A DNA stretch of 64,000 bases, from positions 4,030,001-4,094,000 of the forward strand of contig OZ022259.1 of the NCBI GenBank assembly GCA_963978905.1, read 5' to 3'. The notes under the pieces are model-generated. The model was not told the origin of the DNA. It searched no databases and worked only from the letters and a program-made list of their open reading frames with translations. Positions within the stretch are counted from its first letter, which is position 1; the number at the start of each line of letters is the position of its first letter. The translations under genes were made by a program, and so were the position numbers. Shown here piece after piece: positions 57,101-64,000 of this stretch. The stretch is from Trichostrongylus colubriformis. Taxonomy: Eukaryota; Nematoda; Chromadorea; Rhabditida; Trichostrongylidae.

Positions 57101-58830
57101 GTCAGGATCAGCTGTGGGTCGGGTGGGTCTGGGGAGAGTGGTTTTTCCTCAAAAATTTACTAATTGCAACACTTATCCCTCGATGGCTCGGGAAGCGAAT
57201 TTTTGAGAAGTAAGAGTGCCTTCATGACGCACTGCTGGACCAGGAAATTCTCTAGATAGCTCATCTGGGGTTACCCAGAGTATAGGTAACCCAGTAACCC
57301 CCTTCCTAGCTATTACTGGTGACCGTTGGCGGTCAAAATGTCGGGTGGTGATCGTATAGATGACAGCGTAGGGCCGCGCTGCCGCACCTCGTCCATAAGG
57401 GATTGTCAGCGCGCAAGGAGGTGAGGGCCTTGACCGAGCTCAGTTATCAGCTCGCCGCGCAATTGACTGCATTACTACTCTCACGCGTAATCGCGTGATG
57501 GATCCATCAAAAGTTCACCCACCTCGGCCTGCACCTACAAGTGACCTTATATGGCTACTAGTAACTCTCAACACGAAGTTCGGTGCATGATCCCTAAAGA
57601 AAGTCTGAAAACGTCTCGACCTTTTTTCCGATGTAAAAACGCTGCAGCACAGGTGTCTACCCATGATTTGGTGTCACATAGAATGCCGCCCAACGTTCGG
57701 CCATCCAATGGCCCTTGATTCCCTAGATGCGCCAGAAAAAGCGATCAAATGGCCACTGCGCTGTTTCCTACGAAAAGTCGAATGCATGGCGTATCCCTGA
57801 ACATCTCTCACCTGTTTCACTGGCAGCGCGTTTTCCTCCACGGACCAAACTGCTGCTAATGCTTACACTGTCATATTCACCATCTTGTTGGCGTCGTTCC
57901 CATCCCTGAAAAAAATCAATGATCAAATTAATTATCCACAATGATCGATAAAAAAATCGATAGACATACTTTAGGTGCACGATCAATATGGTCTTCTCCT
58001 TCTACGGAATTCCCTTCGTCACTTTGTGGACTACCTGGGGATCTTTCTCCAGTGGATCCTTCCTGGAAAACGGATCGTTTTGAACCATTGCCAGGTATTG
58101 ATTTATTGATTAGTTCACCCACTTTTATGGCTTTTAATCCTGGAACTTTCTCGTCCATTTTCAAATAGATAGAATCGGCATAGGCATGAAAGCAGCAGCG
58201 TACAAGAGCATTAGCTGCCTTGTTATTTGTGCAAATGAATCCATGGCATTCCAATACCTAAATAGCCCATAATAAAGTACCCATTGGTATGTAGACTGTA
58301 AAATGACCTACAGTACCTTTACACCTGTGGTTCTTCTCATTATAGCGGCAAAAATAGGTGGATGAGGTGAGTCAGGAATGTTTGCGAATGGTGAATCCAA
58401 TGGTAAAAATCGTTCACCACCACCTAGAAATTTTTTGGCTTTAGTTGGCTTTATGCCAAATAGAGCGTTTATACTTTGTCGCTTACCTTCTACAGCATAA
58501 CCCGTCACATTCACATATCTCACAGCTGCACAATAATGCAGTGTATTGATCGGAAAAAATGCTGTTTCACTCTTTTTATCACCTTCAATATATTCGAGCA
58601 GAATACCATTTGACCATACAGAAAGCCTAAAAGCAGGTATCGTAATCCTACAGTACCGAGCAGTATCGCTGCAAGACTCACCATGAATCGATTCCTCGTG
58701 TCTCTGGTGTATCCTCGACAGGATAACGTTCTCGTAACGGTTGTTGTATACCTTGTAGACCATCTTTAGTAATTGTTGGTACAGACGATCCTATATACAG
58801 TACCCGACACCGACACAGCGGTAGGACCAT
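48017..58830 (-). CDS. PTB/PID-domain protein with Pro/His-rich C-terminus (7 exons, about 515 aa)
   Basis: Seven minus-strand exons (58682-58830, 58487-58626, 58317-58423, 57970-58257, 57812-57905, 48490-49136, 48017-48139) join in phase to a TGA. Introns are 55, 63, 59, 64, 8675 and 350 nt. Residues about 8-160 look like a phosphotyrosine-binding/interaction domain: opening strand CRVLYIGSSVP, TKDGLQGIQQPLRERYP helix, NGILLEY, FFPINTLHYCAAV, FAAIMRR, VLECHGFIC, and a final amphipathic helix NKAANALVRCCFHAYADS. Such domains bind NPxY-type peptides or phosphoinositides, so an adaptor role is inferred. Residues about 260-475 are Pro/His/Met-rich with a run of nine prolines and tyrosine motifs (SIYGTIPR, EPVYMPG, ESYYDTYRRK), suggesting SH3/WW or EVH1 partners. 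The ATG used follows TTTTTTAG directly, so it is either a trans-spliced start or the first codon of an internal exon. I do not assign an orthologue. Confidence 0.85.
48245..48375. mobile_element. MITE inside the last intron of the PTB gene
   Basis: ATGCGCCATCACGGCGCTAC and its imperfect inverse (GTTGTGCCGGAATGACGCAT) bound the segment, with CACGCCCAC / GGGCGTGG arms inside. Related to the CACGCCCACTTC repeats at 13570-13655. Confidence 0.6.
48490..49136 (-). CDS. PTB gene, exon 6, Pro/His-rich
   Basis: Follows TGATGTTCCAG with two bases completing a codon, then ATRSALVPFSEHPRRAGSE. 215 codons, mostly Pro, His and Met. Ends AAAAAAG|GTGGGT, phase 0. Without splicing a stop follows after VGRDPS. 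Confidence 0.85.
49137..50513. other. 3' part of the 8.7-kb intron
   Basis: No exon with compatible phase found. Several short frames occur on both strands, none recognisable. Confidence 0.4.
50514..52404 (-). mobile_element. Helitron-like element with internal array (1891 bp)
   Basis: On the minus strand it starts A|TCCCTACTATATATAAAGCG and ends with hairpin GCGCACAGTAGTGTGCGC, then CCGCCAACTGG|T, exactly the Helitron A|TC...CTRR|T insertion rule. The 5' 400 bases are collinear with the elements at 11398 and 31410. No Rep/helicase, so non-autonomous. Lies in the large intron of the PTB gene, same strand. Confidence 0.75.
50610..52345 (-). repeat. 268-bp tandem array, about 6.5 units
   Basis: CATGTAACGTCCAAGCTCC recurs at about 50720, 50988, 51256, 51524, 51792 and 52060, an exact 268-base period. 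Each unit carries the palindrome CCCGCCCATTATGGGCGG and CCACTGTGCCCTGC. Because 268 is not a multiple of 3, the recurring 100-codon (+) and 60/63-codon (-) frames are repeat artefacts. The outer units are more diverged than the inner ones. Confidence 0.95.
52405..56107. other. Middle of the 8.7-kb intron
   Basis: A segment at 52435-52515 and its diverged inverse at 53312-53420 share ACGGGGATCT and CTGCCCTCCAAATCTGCT, so they are copies of a dispersed repeat. No exon of compatible phase was found and no other gene is supported. Confidence 0.4.
56108..56332 (-). pseudogene. Possible exon or gene fragment, family unknown
   Basis: After GTTTGTGTATAG the minus strand reads ASSGQCNFGYGSTCHAVLSR, then YGDAFGLDQQLTIPHKDFYA and LGFNNWEK. 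Composition looks protein-like with paired cysteines, but no good donor follows and no partner exons were found. It may be a relic of a gene inside the intron. Confidence 0.3.
56333..57811. other. 5' part of the 8.7-kb intron
   Basis: No exon found. 57310-57560 is GC-richer and looks like part of a dispersed repeat (CGGTCAAAATGTCGGGTG, CTCAGTTATCAGCTCGCCG), which I cannot classify. Confidence 0.35.
57812..57905 (-). CDS. PTB gene, exon 5
   Basis: Follows TTTTTTTCAG. Encodes GWERRQQDGEYDSVSISSSL and KRAASET; ends phase 1 at ACAG|GTGAGA, matching the phase of the exon 8.7 kb away. Confidence 0.8.
57970..58257 (-). CDS. PTB gene, exon 4
   Basis: Follows GGCTATTTAG. Completes the PTB domain (VLECHGFICTNNKAANALVR) and continues into a Ser/Glu-rich linker; ends CTAAA|GTATGT, phase 0. 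Confidence 0.8.
58317..58423 (-). CDS. PTB gene, exon 3
   Basis: Follows AATTTCTAG. Encodes GGERFLPLDSPFANIPDSPH...TTGVK; ends AAAG|GTACTG. Confidence 0.8.
58487..58626 (-). CDS. PTB gene, exon 2
   Basis: Follows CTGCTTTTAG. Encodes LSVWSNGILLEYIEGD...VNVTGYAVE. Ends GAAG|GTAAGC. The next 63 nt can be read through in frame. Confidence 0.8.
58682..58830 (-). CDS. PTB gene, exon 1 (or first visible exon)
   Basis: ATG immediately after GATTTTTTAG. Encodes MVLPLCRCRVLYIGSSVP... to GIDS; ends phase 2 at TCATG|GTGAGT. Confidence 0.8.
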
Positions 58831-59680
58831 CTAAAAAATCAGGGAGGGATAAATGTAACACGTATGGACGACGAGTAGTAGTATGGGCTAAACCGCGTAA
58901 CTAGCGATGGCGATGGCGGGGGTGGATGAACGATTGATGGATGAGATTCAACTGATACCACACACACTACTTTTTATCCACGAATGATAAGTGATAGTGG
59001 AATGATAGCAGCCATGAAAGGTGAACGACAATGCACGACGTGCAGATGCAGATGACGGTGGAATTCCGCCGGCGTTCACCCGCCGAGGGTTTCCGTTCGT
59101 GTGTCAAAAGAAAATCAGCGCTGTTGCCACTGTTGCTGTTGCAGCAATACAGGGATGGGGGTGAGAGATCGATCAACAGATAATGAAGGAAGGAACTGGC
59201 CAGAAAGAAAAGAAATGTGAAAGTAACATGAGGACGATAAAATTAAAAGTCAAATTGGCCCCGAAATTCCTTCCAAGAACGTCACCATGCGCGTTCACAC
59301 AGGCCGGCTATGCGTGACTAGTAGTGCAATGCGAACGGGCGTCTGTAGCACATGCGCGTTTTGTTCACGGTCGATTGGTTCAATAGTTCGATTCGATTCG
59401 ATTCGATGCTGTCAATGGCCTACTAAGTCGTCGTGTAGCTCCTCTAGTCTACAGAAATAAAAAGAATCGTCTCAGATAGTATACTCTAGGGTCCCAAGTA
59501 CATATACATAGTTAAAAGATTTGTTCACTTTTTATACTCTATGACAACAAATACCGAGGTTCTCTGAGACCTAGGCAGCTAGGACCCAAAATAGGGTCCC
59601 ACCTAAAAAGCATGTGTGGAAATGGAACTGGTATATTTCGATGCTTGAAATTCTTTGATTAAACGATTCGATCCACCAAT
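58831..59680. other. Upstream flank of the PTB gene
   Basis: No clear TATA box or further exon could be fixed. ATTCGATTCGATTCGAT (about 59391-59405) is a short tandem repeat. Confidence 0.35.
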
Positions 59681-59890
59681 ATGCTGAGTTATGAGCAAAA
59701 GCTTCGCTCTCGGACGGGACTCGAATCCGCATGCTCCTCTATTTGCGGGCATATACGCTGAGCATGGAGTGCGGGTTCGAGTCCCCTCCACGGAAGCTTT
59801 TGCCTATAATTCAGCGTACATACTTGTAACAGCTTTCGCATCGCGGGCTGCGGTGAAAACCAGCAGCTATCAAAAATCAAGAAGATCAAA
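59681..59890. mobile_element. tRNA-derived SINE palindrome
   Basis: Two tRNA T-arms face each other (GGGACTCGAATCC at 59716 and GGGTTCGAGTCCCC at 59773), flanked by AGCAAAAGCTTC / GAAGCTTTTGC. The tail CTTTCGCATCGCGGGCTGCG..CAAAAATCAA matches the SINE tail at 24211-24270. Confidence 0.55.
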
Positions 59891-59895
59891 AATCA

Positions 59896-60006
59896 AAAGG
59901 ATAAGATCTAATTTGAAAAATTTGAATTAAGAAATGTCTCTTCGAATCAAAATTCAAAAAAGATACGATCTAATTTGAAAAATTTGAATAAAGAAATGTC
60001 TCTTCG
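59896..60006. repeat. Short direct duplication (about 62 bp)
   Basis: GATCTAATTTGAAAAATTTG and AAGAAATGTCTCTTCG occur twice in tandem. Confidence 0.7.
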
Positions 60007-61760
60007 TAAGATAAGAGCAAGTGGTGGAAGGAATGTCGTACTCAGACGATTGTTGAAGCTGAAAAACCTTTTCATAAAGTTTTTGCGGCGAGCACAAATA
60101 CTGAACCATCTGTTGCTCAGCATCGGAAGTCGACGTAGCCTCAGCCACCATTTAGGTGTAAGCACGAGTGAAATATGAGTGGCTGAAAGATTTTCGCTAC
60201 TAGAGCAATCTTATAAAAAAGCTAATTATTAGTAGAGAAATCATGATTAAGAGATTTGCGGGGGAAAGCTAATGATTAGTCTAACCTCCGTTTCGTACAT
60301 GCCCCTCGACAGAAGGTTAAACCCAGAGATAACCTCCCACTGTGTTCATCGAAAGGAAAAGAAAGCAATTTTGTTCTAGACAGTATTATTTCATGTAAAT
60401 TAGACAATGTGTTAAACTTAGTATGAACTTAAATAAATTAAGCGTTATGTATTGTCTTGTTTATATTATGTGTTAGTATGCTGTAAATATATAATATATT
60501 GTTTTGAAGCACTAAATATTCTTAAGAGGATAAAGTTTTCGGCGTTAACCTACCACCTCTGAACCTACCATCTCTGAGGGATACGCCACGCATTCTAATT
60601 CCATTCAGATTCGTGGTGGCAGGTGAATGTAATTTTCCGTACCGCAATCTGCGAAATTTATCCCTATCGGTTTTTTTTAAGAAAGGGCAAAAAGCGAAGC
60701 CAAAGTGCTGATTGCTGCAGCTTAGCCAGATCAAATTCAAGATTTTGGGTAACATTTTGAGAAAAGAGTAAAACTTTGGGTCAAGTTGAAACTAGAAAAT
60801 TTACAGGGAAAACTTTAAAATTTCAATTTCAGTCTGAACATAAAACGTTCCGAATCACAAACTTAAGAGGAATAAGATGAAAATAAGTTTTCCTCGCGGC
60901 ATTTGAGAGTTAAACTGTGAGCGAAATCGATGAGAAATCAATCTTTATTTATTTAGGATTACACATCGTTACAATGTGGTGCCGTGCAAGTGCCAGAATG
61001 AGGTCTGCTTGACAATAGCAAACATATAATTAAAAACAGCGTCAAAGAAATCAAGAGTGTTACCACTTCAAAACGCGAGCGACCACAATCAGCGGGCGAC
61101 CAGTTCTTTGATGAAGAAAAGGAATTTCATGACTTCAACGAATCAAAAAGCAAAAACACCCTGGTGCCAGCAAAACACCTTCGCAATCAACATCGCGGCT
61201 ACCTTGCGACTCAACTCGTGCTCAAATGACAGTAATGACAAAAGTGGAGAGGCCAAAGGAAGTGAAATTTCAATTTATCTTCTCATTTACTTGCTTTCAA
61301 GGACTTTCCAAAAACGGTTCGTACGTGAATCTCGAAATCATGGGATTTTCTGCGCAAATAGAAAGAATGTTTAAGAGAAGTATAAAAAAGTTATAAAATC
61401 AGTTGTATTGGAAAGAGGTGGCATCGGGTCTGATGGTCTTCGCGAGGAATCTAGTCAAAGGATTCAATTGAGGGAACCCGGTCAATGGTTCCTTCTTTAC
61501 CAGTCCGGTTATAGGTTGAAACATAAATGTTGCGCTGCATACGATCTTCTTCCATGATTTTATTGCTTTGCCGTTCACCGATTTACACCGTTAGGACATA
61601 TATTCATTATAAATTATTGATATATACCATACTGTTAGCAGTGTAGTCACTAACAAAATTCGAAAATTATAAAACAAAACAGAAAAGATGGACAATTCCT
61701 AGCGAATGAGTGATGTTCAGTGACCGCCAACAACATGTTACTATAACAACGATCCCGCTC
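60007..61760. other. Unannotated stretch with a SINE fragment
   Basis: 60529-60634 is a degraded copy of the 13194-13454 SINE body (GGATAAAGTTTTCGGCGTTAA, CCATTCAGATTCGTGGTGGC). The frame at 61057-61374 (105 codons) has a non-ATG start and no recognisable domain. Confidence 0.4.
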
Positions 61761-63600
61761 TATAAATGGAAATTGGTGAGAGTCGAAGAAAAGGGGACTA
61801 TCCTTCTGTCGCAGTCACTCTGGTAAGAACGTCAAACTTAGTAGTGTACACCAGCTCCACCCCTATATGTACGAGTAACCTCGCACAGAGATATTGGGCT
61901 AGATCGAGTATTTTAACAAAGCTGTTCAGGGGTGCGAAGGCTGTAGGGGGCAAGAGGCACTGGTCGCTGATCATCCTTTCTGCGATGCATCTAAAATACT
62001 ACTTCCATTCAAAATTAAAGTGACAGTTGATTGAGATTCGGCCTGCAGAATCACTTGCGGAGACTAGCAAATCAGTGCTTTAACCCTTCCATACGAGCCT
62101 GGTACCAGTTATCCTGGGAGTGCAGGAAAATTCAGAATTCATCTCTCACGCCATCATAGTGGGAGTGGAGCCACTTGTCATTACATCACCCAGCCTTCTA
62201 TTACATGAACATAATATATTGTGATAGGTCAAAATAATGGATATCGAGAAATGCCATTTGTTCAAAACATCGCGAAGTACATATTACGACATAGGTTGTT
62301 TATCTGCGCCGCCTCCGAGTGGACGAGTTACCTTGTAAGAACTTCTCCGCCAGACTTGTGTTACTTGAGAGATATTGTTAAAGCTAATAACGGTTAAACT
62401 TTTTACAATTCTGCTCGTAAAGTTCCCTAAACTTTTGAGGGTGACTTTCCGAAAAAAAGGATCCCAGGATGGGGACAGGGTTCCATACTATGGGTTAGGA
62501 TTACCACGAAAAAACATGATGCAATAGAAATTCGCCAAAAACGTTAGGATTGGGCCAAATACCTGCGAGTTCTCCAATAAAAAAGAGGACATTTTTGCAG
62601 TTAGAGGTACAATTAGGAAAAAAATGAGGGAAGGGTTCTATCTCTTCAGACAGGCCTGCCATTCGCTTTTTCAAGAGATAATCCAGTCGGTCTGTCCAAA
62701 GTATCTCTGGCGAATTGATATTACTGTACTATATTCAAAAGGAGGAACGATACGGAGCCTGTTGAGAGAGAGGGCAAGAACATCGCGCAAATGAGTCCAT
62801 CAAACAAGTATTGCTTTTGTAAAATGTATTTATAGCTGTAATAAATACAACATCAAACAGACGTCTCAAAGACGGAGAAGTTTCATCGGAAATTGTCGAC
62901 TCGACACGACTGGCGCCAGACAAGCCGCGCAGAATCTTAAACGTTATGATGGCGGCGCGATTCATTCATCGTATGTCGCATGTGATGTGATGATGATGCC
63001 CGGGTAGATACGAGTGAAATGACATGAAAAAAGTCACTGAGAGACATTCAGACACATACAGAATTGAATGAGGTGGTGGTGGTGGTTAGTTGACAGCACA
63101 CATAAGAAACCCCAACATCGACCGCGACACAACTAGTTCACCGCTAAGTGCTGCGTTTTAACGCTTGAACGCGGCGTATCCTGGACGACATCGAGGAAAA
63201 GCCGACAAAGGAGTGAGTGAAGTGGGACGCGAGAGCACATAAATATATAGAAACAGGTCGAAATCATGGATCCTGGAAATCGCCTTTCGTTCAAAACTTA
63301 TGTCGCGAACTACTATTATATATGGAAATTGGTCAAAGTCGGGGAAAGTGAAAAATATGGGGAAAGTGAAAATATCCCTCTCTCAAAAACCACTGGTAAA
63401 AATGCCAAACATAAATTTCACCAGCTCCACACGTATATGCACGAGTCGCCTCAATAGCACAGCTGTTTCTCTGCTCCGCCTCTAGGTGGACGAGTTGCCT
63501 CGTCGAAATTTCTCTGTCGGGCTTGGACCACCTGAGAGAAATTGTTAAAACTAACAGGGGTTACATTCTACAATTTTGCTCTGATAAACGAAGGTTACTT
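61761..63600 (+). repeat. Three diverged copies of a dispersed repeat
   Basis: Segments at about 61760-61900, 62226-62450 and 63257-63600 share ATGGAAATTGGT, CACCAGCTCCAC, TGTACGAGTNRCCTCG, GGTGGACGAGTTRCCT and GAGAGAAATTGTTAAARCTAA in the same order. Short open frames here follow the repeat. No function is apparent. Confidence 0.55.
62840..62965 (-). CDS. Weak candidate 5' exon of the PTB gene
   Basis: The minus strand encodes MNRAAIITFKILRGLSGASR then VESTISDETSPSLRRLFD. It is phase-compatible with the exon at 58830 if spliced at GAT|GTTGTA, which is a poor donor. Codon use looks coding-like, but nothing else ties it to the gene; it may be chance. Confidence 0.2.
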
Positions 63601-64000
63601 TCCAAATGGAGCAAAACAAAAGAGTATAGAATTGTGGGAGCTCCATCTGGGACGGACAATTCGGAAGGAAACCATCCGAAGCTCCTTTTGGGAAGGGGAA
63701 CAGCATAAGGTGAGAATGCTATTCTAAGGGGGGGGGGGAGGGGAACTCATACTTTATAGAATGGTGAACACTCATTGACGTGTCAGACTTGGCGAATTGA
63801 ACATTACGAGCCCCTTCACCCCCTCCCCCTACCCACCAGGAAAGCACCTAATGAGAGCAACAAGCATGATCCATCAGATCTGACACGAAAAACGGAAAGA
63901 CCAATGTGGAAAAGGATCATTAAAATTCATATGAGTAAAAGTGAAGAAAAGAGCATTCGCGGAAGGTGATAGTGGTATCCGATTGAAGTGCGTTTGGGGT
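63601..64000. other. Unannotated right end of the window
   Basis: Contains a G-run followed by ACACTCATTGACGTGTCAGA (63724-63800), one of several diverged copies of an unnamed motif. Confidence 0.35.

Noticed and set aside
1..64000. CRISPR arrays, bacterial operons, prophage
   Set aside because: No repeat-spacer structure or bacterial gene organisation; the window is eukaryotic.

Overview
The window is eukaryotic and looks like a clade V (strongylid, hookworm-like) nematode. Introns are short (about 55-140 nt) with GT..TTTCAG/TTTTAG borders, coding density is very low, and one gene has a likely trans-splice acceptor at its start codon. Repeats include Helitron-like elements, Tc1/mariner relics, many palindromic MITEs, and tRNA-derived SINEs of a kind I associate with hookworm genomes. 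The species itself cannot be read from the sequence.

Layout. 1-7027 is repeat-rich DNA with a 1.68-kb direct duplication and several foldback elements. 7028-46385 is a head-to-tail tandem segmental duplication: copy A 7028-25623, copy B 25636-46385. Each copy begins with Helitron-like repeats, passes through SINE, mariner and MITE insertions, and carries one complete small gene near its right end: A 21948-22698 (4 exons, 159 aa) and B 42248-43095 (5 exons, 171 aa). These paralogs encode predicted secreted proteins with an identical signal peptide followed by an Ala-Pro repeat. Copy B has extra insertions (a 1017-bp mariner-type foldback and a 240-bp MITE with a target-site duplication), and copy A has several deletions.

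46386-64000 is single-copy. It is dominated by one minus-strand gene (48017-58830) that I assembled from seven exons with matching splice phases. It encodes a protein of about 515 aa with an N-terminal PTB/PID phosphotyrosine-binding-type domain and a very proline/histidine-rich C-terminal half. Its 8.7-kb fifth intron hosts a 1.9-kb Helitron-like element that contains an expanded 268-bp tandem array. 58831-64000 holds diverged repeats and no firmly supported gene.

The most striking observation is in the duplicated secreted-protein gene. The TATA region, signal-peptide exon, introns and 3' end are nearly identical between the copies (introns: 0/65, 5/138 and 2/68 differences). The mature-protein exons differ strongly: exon 3 has 24 differences in 62 aligned bases without an indel, mostly changing amino acids. 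One internal intron is present in B and missing in A. This is the pattern of a hypervariable secreted protein family under diversifying selection or exon-restricted exchange. Its function is unknown to me.
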